DNA from: Siderastrea siderea
Lineage: Eukaryota; Cnidaria; Anthozoa; Scleractinia; Rhizangiidae
Reading direction: 5' to 3'
DNA length: 64,000 bases
Assembly: GCA_964030785.1 (NCBI GenBank)
Contig: OZ034968.1
Location: 28,792,186 to 28,856,185, forward strand
Notes under the pieces: generated by a model
Database searches by the model: none
Told to the model about the DNA's origin: nothing
Seen by the model: only the letters and a program-made list of their open reading frames with translations
Program-made: the position numbers and the translations under genes
Shown: positions 1-7,643 of the stretch, piece by piece
Layout of the letters: each line of letters opens with the position of its first letter
How positions within the stretch are numbered: the first letter of the stretch is position 1

Positions 1-384
1 TGCTGTTCGCCAACCAGGTGGACTTCTCGGGGACTCCGGGGTGGTCTGGGGGCTTTGGAATGAGGCTGAATGGGATGCTGGACTTCCTACCCCGGCTGGG
101 GAAGAGGCCTGGGCAGGGGGCACACCATTCAGATCGGGCCAAGCGGCGACTGTCCTGGGGGAGGGGAGACTGCTCAACAACTCACGGAGGGTATTGGGGT
201 GCATTTCCTCCATGGCCACGTCGAGAAGGCCTTCGTCTCCCGTGAAATACAATTGTTGCATGGTTCCTGGGGACATTTGTTGCATGGTTCCTGGGGACAT
301 TTGATTACTGCTGGATGCCCCCACCCCCGCCGGGGACACGGTATCGTAGGATTGCGGAGGTTGACGGTCATCATCATCGGCCAT
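1..384 (-). CDS. Partial viral ORF, Pro/Ser-rich N-terminus, runs off the left edge
   Basis: An ATG at 384 opens 128 codons without a stop to the window edge. The protein starts M-A-D-D-D-D-R-Q and is rich in Pro, Ser, Gly and Gln, with a perfectly duplicated octapeptide MSPGTMQQ near residues 49-64 and a short acidic, more ordered stretch (GDEGLLDVAMEEM) after it. The ATG lies 41 bp beyond the stop of the packaging ATPase, on the same strand, so it continues the minus-strand cluster. I do not recognise the family. A low-complexity N-terminal region of a larger virion or replication protein is possible, but nothing seen here decides it. The absence of stops over 384 bp and the in-frame 24-bp repeat support real coding. 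Confidence 0.6.
   Translation of the reverse strand, partial: MADDDDRQPPQSYDTVSPAGVGASSSNQMSPGTMQQMSPGTMQQLYFTGDEGLLDVAMEEMHPNTLRELLSSLPSPRTVAAWPDLNGVPPAQASSPAGVGSPASHSASFQSPQTTPESPRSPPGWRTA
253..300 (-). repeat. Perfect 24-bp tandem duplication inside the partial ORF
   Basis: Two adjacent identical 24-bp units (253-276 and 277-300) encode MSPGTMQQ twice in frame. Perfect identity points to a recent slippage event or active repeat-length change in the coding sequence. Confidence 0.95.
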
Positions 385-424
385 GGTTTGCTTTCTCTCT
401 TTTTCCTGTTCCAAGGGGCTCCCT

Positions 425-1078
425 TTATAGTCGTTTTTGATAGGTGCGAGTCCATCCTTCGTCTTTTAACAGGTGACTCAACACCCGTTGTTGATCGGAC
501 GAGGCGGGATGTAAATCCAAGACCAAATACCCATACGGTCGTGTCGTGGCTTGATGAAACGTCTCCAATGTGTCTTTCCACGTGGTTGGAAACGATTGAA
601 GCATGACATTGCGTACCCCTAATTGATCTCGAGGGTTCTTGAACGCCACGATGTAATGGGCATTGCGGGATATACTTTTCGCATAGCGACCGACGGGAAA
701 CATGTCTTGGCACAAGTAGAGCACCGTCACCCCTTGATGATGGGAATGTTTGGTGAATAAATCCAACACGCGTTTATCGTGACTGCCTTCATCCATTAAA
801 TCATCCAAGACCAGGACCCCCTGTCCTTCAGGAAACCATTGCACTAAGGCCTCATGATCGGGAATCCCTTCGTGAAACACCACCCCTTGATCTTGCATGC
901 TTCGAAATCGATCTTGCCAGGCCCCATAACAATAATGCATTTGGGTCGGTGGGGTGTCAAACAACTCCGGGTTGTCTACCAAGAGTTTTTCCGTAAACGC
1001 GGTTTTACCACATCCCGAAGGACCCACCACCAAGATAGAGGAAGGCGTATGAAAACGAAACGGTTTCCCCGTTTGCAT
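425..1078 (-). CDS. A32/FtsK-HerA-type genome packaging ATPase
   Basis: A 217-aa P-loop ATPase expected to power packaging of viral DNA into the capsid. Walker A is GPSGCGKT at residues 19-26, close to the N-terminus as in Maverick and adintovirus packaging ATPases. Walker B is LVLDD at 89-93, followed by LMDE. A further conserved strand, VLYLCQDMFPVGRYAKSISR, has the look of the sensor and arginine region. Length is within the usual range for these short A32-like enzymes. It is an intact frame on the minus strand, separated from the protease gene only by a tRNA-like gene. The family call is firm; direct packaging activity is inferred from the family and from the neighbouring capsid and protease genes. 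Confidence 0.9.
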   Translation of the reverse strand: MQTGKPFRFHTPSSILVVGPSGCGKTAFTEKLLVDNPELFDTPPTQMHYCYGAWQDRFRSMQDQGVVFHEGIPDHEALVQWFPEGQGVLVLDDLMDEGSHDKRVLDLFTKHSHHQGVTVLYLCQDMFPVGRYAKSISRNAHYIVAFKNPRDQLGVRNVMLQSFPTTWKDTLETFHQATTRPYGYLVLDLHPASSDQQRVLSHLLKDEGWTRTYQKRL

Positions 1079-1098
1079 GATGACGAACTACCCCTTAG

Positions 1099-1108
1099 AA
1101 AAAAAAAA
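1099..1108 (-). terminator. Pol III-type T10 terminator after the tRNA-like gene
   Basis: Ten A residues on the plus strand read as T10 on the minus strand, 14 bases past the 3' end of the tRNA-like sequence. This is the expected RNA polymerase III stop and supports transcription of the tRNA-like gene as its own unit. Confidence 0.6.
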
Positions 1109-1122
1109 GGCACCTTTTTATT

Positions 1123-1209
1123 GGAATCGGTGGGACTCGAACCCACGTACGACCCTCCTCATGTATTCGAGGGGGGATCCAAAGGCTCTACCCACTGAGT
1201 TACGACTCC
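1123..1209 (-). tRNA. tRNA-like gene inside the viral cluster, isotype unclear
   Basis: On the minus strand an 87-nt sequence has a 7-bp acceptor stem (GGAGTCG with CGATTCC, one G-U), a D-arm of tRNA form (ACTC-AGTGGGTA-GAGC), and a perfect T-arm, GTGGG-TTCGAGT-CCCAC, which carries a B box. The middle is not standard: a C-rich anticodon region, which can pair TTTGG with TCGAA around an 8-base loop, is followed by an extended arm. The same region can instead form one long hairpin with loop GAATACAT. It could be a class II tRNA, an intron-bearing tRNA, or a tRNA mimic. It sits between protease and ATPase genes and is followed by a T10 run. Confidence 0.6.
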
Positions 1210-1237
1210 GACACCACTTTTTTCCAACAAATTTTAT

Positions 1238-1777
1238 TTAATGATTACATTGATGATACGGATGACAACAAAGTTGATACCATCTGGCTTCTTGGCCTAC
1301 AATCAATTGTTGAAGGCGTTGACCGGCTTGATGGTCATTACTAACATAATCATGATCCGAAAACTCATTTAAAAAATCTTGCAAGGTCCGTCCACGGGCT
1401 TTGGCTTTCAAGTACAACAAGGCGTAATCACCACAACTCTTGCTTGTAATGGCTTGGAGGGACTTGCCATTGGTCACTACATACTTCCAATGTTGGACGA
1501 TCCAATCTCGTAACGGGGTCGCTTGCACGTACGTGTCCAATGGCAAAGCATAACTGTCCAGGACTTCACACACCTTTCCATCCGTCCACAACGCTAACCA
1601 ATGTTGTCCCGGTTGATCGTGTGGGTCGGTATTCACAATGTACCCTTGAGGTTGGGTCTTGACAGGAGTCTTGGGTAAACGATCACAGGCTACCGTCCCG
1701 TAAAAGACAGGGTTCAATTGGGGGTCGTCTCGGGCTAAATAATCCAACTGGACATTATTCAAGGCCACATGTTCCAT
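1238..1777 (-). CDS. Adenain-type cysteine protease (viral maturation protease)
   Basis: A 179-aa member of the adenovirus protease/Ulp1-like fold, expected to cleave capsid precursors during virion maturation. Likely catalytic residues are His59 in GQHWLALW, Asp74 in VLDSY (Glu71 is an alternative) and Cys115 in KSCGDYALLYLK, with Gln108 as a plausible oxyanion residue. I place the start at 1777, five bases after the hexon stop, because the protein then begins MEHVALNNVQLDYLARDDP, the right distance from the catalytic core. The frame is open to 1852 but that would overlap the hexon gene. The stop codon is immediately followed by AATAAA on the minus strand, a compact polyadenylation arrangement. 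Confidence 0.9.
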   Translation of the reverse strand: MEHVALNNVQLDYLARDDPQLNPVFYGTVACDRLPKTPVKTQPQGYIVNTDPHDQPGQHWLALWTDGKVCEVLDSYALPLDTYVQATPLRDWIVQHWKYVVTNGKSLQAITSKSCGDYALLYLKAKARGRTLQDFLNEFSDHDYVSNDHQAGQRLQQLIVGQEARWYQLCCHPYHQCNH

Positions 1778-1781
1778 TTCT

Positions 1782-3182
1782 TCAGTGCTGGTAAATGTTA
1801 TACAACACGGCTCCGTTCCTGTCAATCTCCAGCAAATTCTCAAATTCTCCATACACGAGTACGGTTATATTGACACCGGGGGCAGCTCCAAATTCCAAGA
1901 CCAATTGTAAATCTCCCGTTTGCTTGGGGTTGAGGTTTTGACTGTCAGCACATCCATTGGCCACATTGTCAAACATGAACAAGGTACAATTTTTAGCTTG
2001 GCCCCAATCCAGTAGTTCTACCATATTGCCTTTCTTTTTACACCAAGCACCACTGGCTTGCAGAAAACGGAAGTAGCCTAGATTATCTCGGGTGCCATTG
2101 TTGTGCACTAACTGCAGGGTTTCATAAGGGTATTCTTCTCCTCTGACAATCTGTTTAATGGAACTCAGACCAAATTTCTGGAAACAGAACGGATCTCGGG
2201 TCACATCTCCATTGAAGGCACGGCTGTCCAGTAACCCCACAATCAATCGGTCAGGTATTCTGTTTTGAAACAGGTTGGGGATATCAAAGCGGACCAGGTT
2301 GTTTTGCATGCTGAAGGTCCGGATTTCACTGCGGACGGTCGGGTAAGCCGCCACTTGGCCTTCATTGTGTCTTTTTTCAGATATACTCTGGTAGATGGCG
2401 TCATTCAAACGCAGTTGACAGAGATGAAACCGTAGTTTCACATCGCCTTCCATCAATCGGCCAGCTAGAGCCACTCCATTCAAAAACAGGCTGGGACCAT
2501 TGAAATGAAATTTCATCTTGATTTCAATACCAGGCACCAACAGTTTGCCAGTGTGAAAGACTTCCAAGTGGGGGGTAAACACTAGACTGTGGGTGACACC
2601 TGCAGCATACTTCTCCACTTCGGCCGCAGAGGCATTGAAGGCCTCTTGATGATTAGCAGGCAGATCTTGCCAATGTTGATGGTTTCCTGCTTTGTCTGTG
2701 TTGGTGGCAGTCCATTGGGGTGGGAAATCCACTTGATTGAACCATCCTTGGGGTCCTAACACGGTCTTGCCATCTTCTCGGTCATAATTCAGCAAGGTTT
2801 CTAGGTAAGCTTTGTAATGATACGTGTCGGATTGTGGACTGATCAACGTGTCATTCAACTGCAAGTCAATTTGTTTGATGATGGAATGGGCCAAATTATT
2901 GACGGGCCACAATTTCTCCGCGGCCACCAAGTTCGCACCATTCGCCTTTTTCAAACTCAATTCCATGGTAAAGTAACTGCGTCCCAAATCCACAAAATCG
3001 TCCAATCCCGGTATGATGAATTCCATAGGATTGATACCCGTGGTGGTGGGTTGAATGGTGACCATGCGATAGGCATTGATGCTAATGTCGGTCGGTGGCA
3101 CCTTGAAAATCCGTAAGGCAGGGTTGACGGTCCCTTCGGAACGCTCGTGAGCCGGGGCGGTTTGCGTACTCACGTCAGGCAT
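1782..3182 (-). CDS. Hexon-like double jelly-roll major capsid protein
   Basis: This 466-aa protein matches the major capsid protein type of Mavericks and adintoviruses, often annotated in animal genomes as F54H12.2-like. Supporting segments include an N-terminal IFKVPPTDISINAY, the NPMEFIIPGLDDFVDLGRSY region, a central PQSDTYHYKAYLETLLNY and a C-terminal LVLEFGAAPGVNITVLVYGEFENLLEID. Length and order fit the family. It would trimerise into the pseudo-hexameric capsomers of an icosahedral capsid. The frame is intact and lies directly upstream of the protease gene and downstream of three small basic proteins. The match is by remembered family pattern, not by a search, but neighbouring virion genes make it firm. 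Confidence 0.88.
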   Translation of the reverse strand: MPDVSTQTAPAHERSEGTVNPALRIFKVPPTDISINAYRMVTIQPTTTGINPMEFIIPGLDDFVDLGRSYFTMELSLKKANGANLVAAEKLWPVNNLAHSIIKQIDLQLNDTLISPQSDTYHYKAYLETLLNYDREDGKTVLGPQGWFNQVDFPPQWTATNTDKAGNHQHWQDLPANHQEAFNASAAEVEKYAAGVTHSLVFTPHLEVFHTGKLLVPGIEIKMKFHFNGPSLFLNGVALAGRLMEGDVKLRFHLCQLRLNDAIYQSISEKRHNEGQVAAYPTVRSEIRTFSMQNNLVRFDIPNLFQNRIPDRLIVGLLDSRAFNGDVTRDPFCFQKFGLSSIKQIVRGEEYPYETLQLVHNNGTRDNLGYFRFLQASGAWCKKKGNMVELLDWGQAKNCTLFMFDNVANGCADSQNLNPKQTGDLQLVLEFGAAPGVNITVLVYGEFENLLEIDRNGAVLYNIYQH

Positions 3183-3184
3183 GT

Positions 3185-3415
3185 TTAACGTCGTCGAGTG
3201 GTACCCCGTCGTCGTCGTGAGGGGTTTTTATAGCGTCGTCGTCGTGCTAAACGTTGTCTCAAATCAAACCCGGGGACTCTCATGACCTCGGGACTTAACC
3301 ATCCACCACGTTGTCGTCGTCGTGGCATGAGTTTCCAAAACGGATACAGTCCACCCCATTGAGACAACCCTCGATTACTACGAATCCGTCGAGGTCGTGA
3401 ATGCACGGGTTCCAT
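3185..3415 (-). CDS. Small arginine-rich protein, putative DNA-binding core protein
   Basis: A 76-aa, strongly basic protein with Arg clusters at the middle (MPRRRQRGG) and C-terminus (RRRRYKNPSRRRRG). Composition suits DNA condensation inside the capsid, as adenovirus core proteins do, but I see no specific family signature. It lies just upstream of the hexon gene, two bases from its ATG. Its own ATG overlaps the stop codon of the preceding 108-aa ORF (TAATG), so the two are tightly coupled. The Arg-Arg-Gly-Gly element recalls the pX-like protein at 3809-3994, so it may be a divergent relative or a precursor processed by the protease. Confidence 0.65.
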   Translation of the reverse strand: MEPVHSRPRRIRSNRGLSQWGGLYPFWKLMPRRRQRGGWLSPEVMRVPGFDLRQRLARRRRYKNPSRRRRGTTRRR

Positions 3416-3741
3416 TAGACTCCCAAAATATCACGTGCACGTTTGGTTTGTTTGGGAAATAAGGCAGTGGCTACACGCACGGCGTCTTTCACGTTCTTAT
3501 GACTCAACGCTTTCTTGGCTTGTTTGGTGATTTCCTTTTTAAGGACTTGTTCGGCTTTGCGTTTGACACCGCGTGTCAAACCCGTTTCCAAGCCTCTCTT
3601 GATATTACTAGGCAATTTTAAAGGATTTCGCGTCCTTATAAGACCTTGCAACCCCCCACGCATCAGATCCGTCATCACTCCTTTGCCTTGTTGATCATAC
3701 CACTCGTCGGTTCGAAATCGTGTCAAACTTCCCCCACGCAT
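3415..3741 (-). CDS. Small Lys-rich protein, putative minor virion protein
   Basis: A 108-aa basic protein with a predicted helical, Lys/Ala-rich central and C-terminal part (RKAEQVLKKEITKQAKKALS) and an N-terminal MRGGSLTRF. The opening RGG-Ser resembles the product end left by adenain-type cleavage, so it may be a protease substrate, for example an internal cement or core protein like adenovirus pVI or pVII. That role is inferred from position and composition only. It is cotranscribed in order with the other small basic genes and ends in a TAATG overlap with the next one. Confidence 0.6.
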   Translation of the reverse strand: MRGGSLTRFRTDEWYDQQGKGVMTDLMRGGLQGLIRTRNPLKLPSNIKRGLETGLTRGVKRKAEQVLKKEITKQAKKALSHKNVKDAVRVATALFPKQTKRARDILGV

Positions 3742-3808
3742 GGTGCCTTCTTCTTCACCAGGGATAAACGTTTTGTTTGGGCTTCATGGGACTCCCCTTT
3801 TTATACCG

Positions 3809-3994
3809 TCATCGTCGTTTTTTCCGAAAAGCGGCTTCCAACCCTTTTTTAGCCCCGTAACTCGCGGCACCACTTGCGGCACCCAACGCCACAGCTTTTC
3901 CTCCAGCGATCAAGGCTGGAATGAGGGCCGCCAGGGGCAAGAGACCCCCTCGTTGCCTTCTTCGTCTCCTTCGACGCACTCTTGTCTTGGGCAT
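3809..3994 (-). CDS. pX-like (mu-type) small core protein
   Basis: A 61-aa protein with an Arg-rich N-terminus (RVRRRRRRRQRGG, residues 5-17) followed at once by a hydrophobic, Ala/Ile/Leu-rich stretch (LLPLAALIPALIAGGKAVAL, residues 18-37) and a basic tail (FRKKRR). This order, poly-Arg then Gly-Gly then LLPxxxLIPxxxA, is the hallmark of the adenovirus pX/mu precursor family, also present in adintoviruses, where the Gly-Gly is near a protease site. The role would be DNA condensation and possibly membrane interaction. Its position between minor and major capsid genes fits. Confidence 0.75.
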   Translation of the reverse strand: MPKTRVRRRRRRRQRGGLLPLAALIPALIAGGKAVALGAASGAASYGAKKGLEAAFRKKRR

Positions 3995-4029
3995 CTTGTC
4001 ATTGGGACACTCCCTTGGCCACCCCCTTT

Positions 4030-5073
4030 TTATGTCTTTTTGAAGTGTAACGTGACAATGGTATGACCTTCACCAAACTTGACCAAGTCTCCTCCGGCAC
4101 CAATCGTTTCAGCCACTTGAACGTGAATCATTTCCACCACCTCGTTACGAAGAGACATGTAATGAATGTGCAACGGTTCAAAATACAGGGTGCCACGTGC
4201 TTCTCGCTTGTATTGAATTTCACGTAACAAATCAGTCACGCGATTGCCTACCATCATACTGCCTGCCACGTCCGAGTACACGTGCAACGATCGGGTGGGT
4301 TCCCCCACCACCGCCCGAAACGCCGTATTCAAGTTGGTGAAACGCCACCCACAACTCATACTCAATTGTAAATAATCCGGTAAAATAGAACGCACCGTCC
4401 AAAAGACCGCGTTCCCCTGACCGTCGGTGACATCCTGCCAATCGCTGTTGTTGGTGATGTCGGGGACTTGATCCCCCAGGAATTCTTGCTGTAAGTTCGG
4501 GCCCAACACCAATCCACTGCTAATTTGACGTAACCATCCCATCTTGAGCGCTAACTTGGTGTAGATGGTAAGGACTGGTGTTTTGTTACCACAATGGCAG
4601 ACATTCGTGTTGTCGATGAGCAGATCGTCGCCTTCCCACTTGAACTTGACGTAGGTGTGTTTGCCTTGATTGTTGGTAAACCGGCCTCCTTGAATGGCCG
4701 TTTCCTGGCGTCGTTGTTCCAAATGGGCAATCGTGGCTTTCATGAAACTCACGCCATCCACCACCCAATCCAAATCTTGAACGTCTTGGATGAGGGTTTG
4801 CGCCGTGCCTATGCGCGCGGCCATGGTGCCATCGGTTTTACCCGGGGCGGGATAAGTGATCTCCCACGACGTCGCTAGGATGTACCCATCTTTCTTCACC
4901 AACTCGTACAAATTGACGCGGGTATCCGGTAAGGAAATGGCGCTCAACCCCACTTGCCATCCACCCCCTGTGAGCTGTAACGGTTGAGGTAAACGAATCT
5001 TGAAGGAATTGGCTTGGTTGTTGGGAAATTCACGTCGGTTGGCATGACTGGGTAACGTCACGTAAAACGACAT
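4030..5073 (-). CDS. Putative penton/minor capsid protein, paralog A
   Basis: A 347-aa protein opening MSFYVTLPSHANRREFPNNQ. The FYVTLPS...FP.N....F..RLP pattern is one I associate with a conserved structural protein of cnidarian Maverick/adintovirus elements, most likely the penton or another vertex protein. The C-terminal third has LHVYSDVAGSMMVGNRVTDL and DLVKFGEGHTIVTLHF. The adjacent gene (5087-6127) encodes a clear paralog with the same start and end motifs. It ends near 4030, short of the pX-like gene. The structural role is an inference; that both genes are a tandem duplication is seen directly. Confidence 0.65.
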   Translation of the reverse strand: MSFYVTLPSHANRREFPNNQANSFKIRLPQPLQLTGGGWQVGLSAISLPDTRVNLYELVKKDGYILATSWEITYPAPGKTDGTMAARIGTAQTLIQDVQDLDWVVDGVSFMKATIAHLEQRRQETAIQGGRFTNNQGKHTYVKFKWEGDDLLIDNTNVCHCGNKTPVLTIYTKLALKMGWLRQISSGLVLGPNLQQEFLGDQVPDITNNSDWQDVTDGQGNAVFWTVRSILPDYLQLSMSCGWRFTNLNTAFRAVVGEPTRSLHVYSDVAGSMMVGNRVTDLLREIQYKREARGTLYFEPLHIHYMSLRNEVVEMIHVQVAETIGAGGDLVKFGEGHTIVTLHFKKT

Positions 5074-5086
5074 GTTGTCTTCTTCT

Positions 5087-6127
5087 TCACACCGTCACTT
5101 CCCTTTTAAAGTGGAGGGTCAGGAGGGTACGCCCTTCACCAAATTTCACCAGATCCCCATTGGTTTCGGCCATCTGGGTTTCGACAATTTCTACCACTTC
5201 GTTGCGTACTGGGATATATTGAATATGTCGAGGTTCAAAGTGCGTGGTGTTTTGAGGCTGGTACTTGATTTCTCGTAAGAGATCGGTGATACGGCCCCCT
5301 ACCATACTGCTGGTCCCTACATCACAATACACGTGCAAAGGACGCGTGGAGGGAAATTCCAACGAGGGACGAAAGGTCTGGTTCACATTCACAAACCGCC
5401 AATTACACGTCATACTCAAGTTCAGATAATCCCCATCCACTTTCCAAAAGGCGGGCTTGTTGCTGCCATCCAGGACATCGGACGGGGTGGGAATGGAGTC
5501 CGTATGAAATTCTTGCAAGAGATTGGGCCCCAATCGATACTGACCGGGGGACACTTGTTCAATCCATCCCATTCTCAGCGCCAAGGTTCTGCCCCATAAC
5601 ACGCGTGCCACTTGTCGTTTGTAATCCACCTTGACGGTATTCAACAACAAATCCCCTTCGGAGGTCCATTCAAAGGTCGGGTACAATTTGACGCCATTGT
5701 CCTCGGCCCATTTGTTTTTGGGTTCGGTTTGTTTGGCACGGGCTTGCACGTAACGGTACACCAGTTGATGAAAAAAGTGCGATCCCGTCAACGAGGCCAA
5801 TTCCTTTCTCATATCTCGACCGTAGACAGTGAGTTCGCGACGTTGATGCCACCATCGATCGTTGCCTTGATCGTCTTCGGCATACACCCGTTCGTGCCAT
5901 CGTACATACAACAGAGGATGGGAATCACCCACGCCTCCTTCTTCCGCTATCACGGGAATGGTGGGTAAGGATAAACTCACCATACCCACCATCCATCCTC
6001 GTCCCACAAATCGGATGGGTTTAGGCAATCGGTTTCTGAAATGATGACTCTTGTTCCCAGGAAACTCTTTGGTACTCGCATGACTCATCAACGTCACGTA
6101 AAACGAAGAATTGGGCACCAATGTCAT
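5087..6127 (-). CDS. Putative penton/minor capsid protein, paralog B
   Basis: A 346-aa protein with SSFYVTLMSHASTKEFPGNK near its start, LHVYCDVGTSSMVGGRITDLLREIKY in the last third, and NGDLVKFGEGRTLLTLHF at the end, closely matching paralog A at both ends. The middle, residues about 70-200, has diverged strongly. This is what would be expected if the conserved parts assemble into the capsid and the centre is exposed or binds a partner. It lies eight bases after the integrase stop codon and fourteen bases before paralog A, all on one strand. It could also be a fibre-like or spike protein. Confidence 0.65.
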   Translation of the reverse strand: MTLVPNSSFYVTLMSHASTKEFPGNKSHHFRNRLPKPIRFVGRGWMVGMVSLSLPTIPVIAEEGGVGDSHPLLYVRWHERVYAEDDQGNDRWWHQRRELTVYGRDMRKELASLTGSHFFHQLVYRYVQARAKQTEPKNKWAEDNGVKLYPTFEWTSEGDLLLNTVKVDYKRQVARVLWGRTLALRMGWIEQVSPGQYRLGPNLLQEFHTDSIPTPSDVLDGSNKPAFWKVDGDYLNLSMTCNWRFVNVNQTFRPSLEFPSTRPLHVYCDVGTSSMVGGRITDLLREIKYQPQNTTHFEPRHIQYIPVRNEVVEIVETQMAETNGDLVKFGEGRTLLTLHFKREVTV

Positions 6128-6134
6128 TGTTTTT

Positions 6135-7307
6135 TTAGCGGCGTCGTCGTCGTTTGCGGGGTCGAAGGGATGTCACGTCTCCACGAGCAATCCAACTATT
6201 GTACTTGTCGGGCCACCCTTTCCACTTGACCAACCAACGACCTTTTTGTCGCTTAAGTACCTTCTCGATCCGAAACACCTCGGACACATGGACTTTTTGT
6301 AAATCCTCTTCATAAAACGTACCTTGGACGGGGGTCTCATCCCATTCGCGAATCTTATACGTGGGGACAGGACCAGGGATCACACGATGCACCACAAACA
6401 CTTCTTCGGTCCAACCGGGTAAATAGCCTTTTTCAAAGGTACGATGAATCGTATTGAGACGGACATGATCCCCCACCTTCAATTGGGGTTTTTTGTAGCC
6501 TTTCAATCGTTTGGCATACAATCGGTTCCACACGGCTTCTTCGTTGTCCCACGTCACGTTTTCGGGGGGCATACCAATACTTCGATGACGGGTGGCATTA
6601 TACCCCTGCACCAACTCGGGTAAGACATTGTCAAATTTCAACGTGTTGGCCGCGGTCAAATAACGGTATAACCGTTCTTTCAAGGTGCGGTTAAATCGTT
6701 CCACCACACTGGCTTTCGCATCCCCTTCGGTCGAAAAATGATGGATGTCTTGCTCGTCGACCCATCGTTGAAAGGTCCGATTATAAAATTCTTTCCCTCG
6801 ATCCGTTTGCAATCGATTCGGGTGACGTCCTCCTTGTCTCACAATCTTCTCAAAGGCTTTCACGAGGGCCACCCCGGTTTTGGTTTTCAACGGTTCGACC
6901 CACGCGTACTTGGACAACACATCCACGACCGTCAACAAGTAGCGTATACCCCGATTATGTTTGGCCAAACGTTGTACTTCCACTAAATCCGCGGCCCATT
7001 GATCATCCAACCCCCCTACGATCACGGGTAAGGTAGCAAAACGACGACGTCGGGGTTTATGCAAGGTGTAACCCACATCCTGTTCCAACACCTGTTGGGC
7101 TTTTTTCAAAGGGAGACCCTGGGCTTTAGCAAATCGTTGCACCCCACCTAAACTCCCCGGGGCACCAGGATCATGGTAACGCTTCAACCATTGTTGCGAG
7201 ACATTGGCCTTCTTCTTCGTTGACGAAACCTTGGTTTTCTTCTTCAACCATGAGGACGACGAACTCCAGCGTGGGGTTCTCTTTCGAGGGGCCATACGTT
7301 CTGGCAT
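6135..7307 (-). CDS. Retrovirus-type integrase with C-terminal chromodomain
   Basis: A 390-aa DDE integrase of the Maverick/retrotransposon type, expected to insert the linear viral DNA into the host genome. After a Ser/Lys-rich N-terminus, the rve core runs from about residue 95 to 260 with catalytic Asp107 (WAADLVEV), Asp169 (LQTDRGKEF) and Glu203 (VVERFNRTLKERL). At the C-terminus, about residues 335-375, FRIEKVLKRQKGRWLVKWKG followed by W and Y/W residues is a chromodomain, which could direct integration to methylated histone marks. No clear HHCC zinc finger is seen. All three acidic residues are present, so the copy may be active. A second Met at residue 5 is an equally possible start. 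Confidence 0.93.
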   Translation of the reverse strand: MPERMAPRKRTPRWSSSSSWLKKKTKVSSTKKKANVSQQWLKRYHDPGAPGSLGGVQRFAKAQGLPLKKAQQVLEQDVGYTLHKPRRRRFATLPVIVGGLDDQWAADLVEVQRLAKHNRGIRYLLTVVDVLSKYAWVEPLKTKTGVALVKAFEKIVRQGGRHPNRLQTDRGKEFYNRTFQRWVDEQDIHHFSTEGDAKASVVERFNRTLKERLYRYLTAANTLKFDNVLPELVQGYNATRHRSIGMPPENVTWDNEEAVWNRLYAKRLKGYKKPQLKVGDHVRLNTIHRTFEKGYLPGWTEEVFVVHRVIPGPVPTYKIREWDETPVQGTFYEEDLQKVHVSEVFRIEKVLKRQKGRWLVKWKGWPDKYNSWIARGDVTSLRPRKRRRRR

Positions 7308-7606
7308 TCACCCCATAAGGTCGATATGGTAGGGACCGTGTGGGGATGCGCCTTTTGAATGATTCGATACCATCGCCATGCCTCTGGGTGAGCTTTTAAC
7401 CATAAGACAAACACCACCCATCGATACAGGTTGTGGTCCACATGGGTTTCTTCAAAGAGGTGGAGAGGATGCGTGTCCTCGGGACAACGGGGTATGGGGA
7501 TTTGGTTGCCGGGTTGATGATCATATAAGACTTGACAAAGGGTTTGATGACATTGCCATTGCCCCAGGGACAAGATAGACTCCCACGCATCACACACAGA
7601 CTCCAT
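7244..7606 (-). CDS. Hypothetical 120-aa protein
   Basis: An unrecognised protein, rich in Trp, His and Cys, with short segments such as LYRWVVFVLWLKAHPEAWRW that suggest a compact helical fold. I choose the ATG at 7606 because its context is a perfect ACCATGG. The frame continues to an ATG at 7642, but that part overlaps an AATAAA signal (about 7627-7632 on the minus strand) which probably ends the upstream gene. The last 64 bases overlap the integrase start in another frame. No function can be assigned; its place between the GRF-like gene and the integrase suggests an early or accessory role. Confidence 0.5.
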   Translation of the reverse strand: MESVCDAWESILSLGQWQCHQTLCQVLYDHQPGNQIPIPRCPEDTHPLHLFEETHVDHNLYRWVVFVLWLKAHPEAWRWYRIIQKAHPHTVPTISTLWGECQNVWPLEREPHAGVRRPHG

Positions 7607-7643
7607 GGTGACATTGATAAAAAATTTTATTCGTTCTCTCATT

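Noticed and set aside
174..713. 179-codon minus frame beside the ATPase
   Set aside because: It overlaps the ATPase and the partial ORF in another frame, and its text lacks any domain; the other two frames are better supported.
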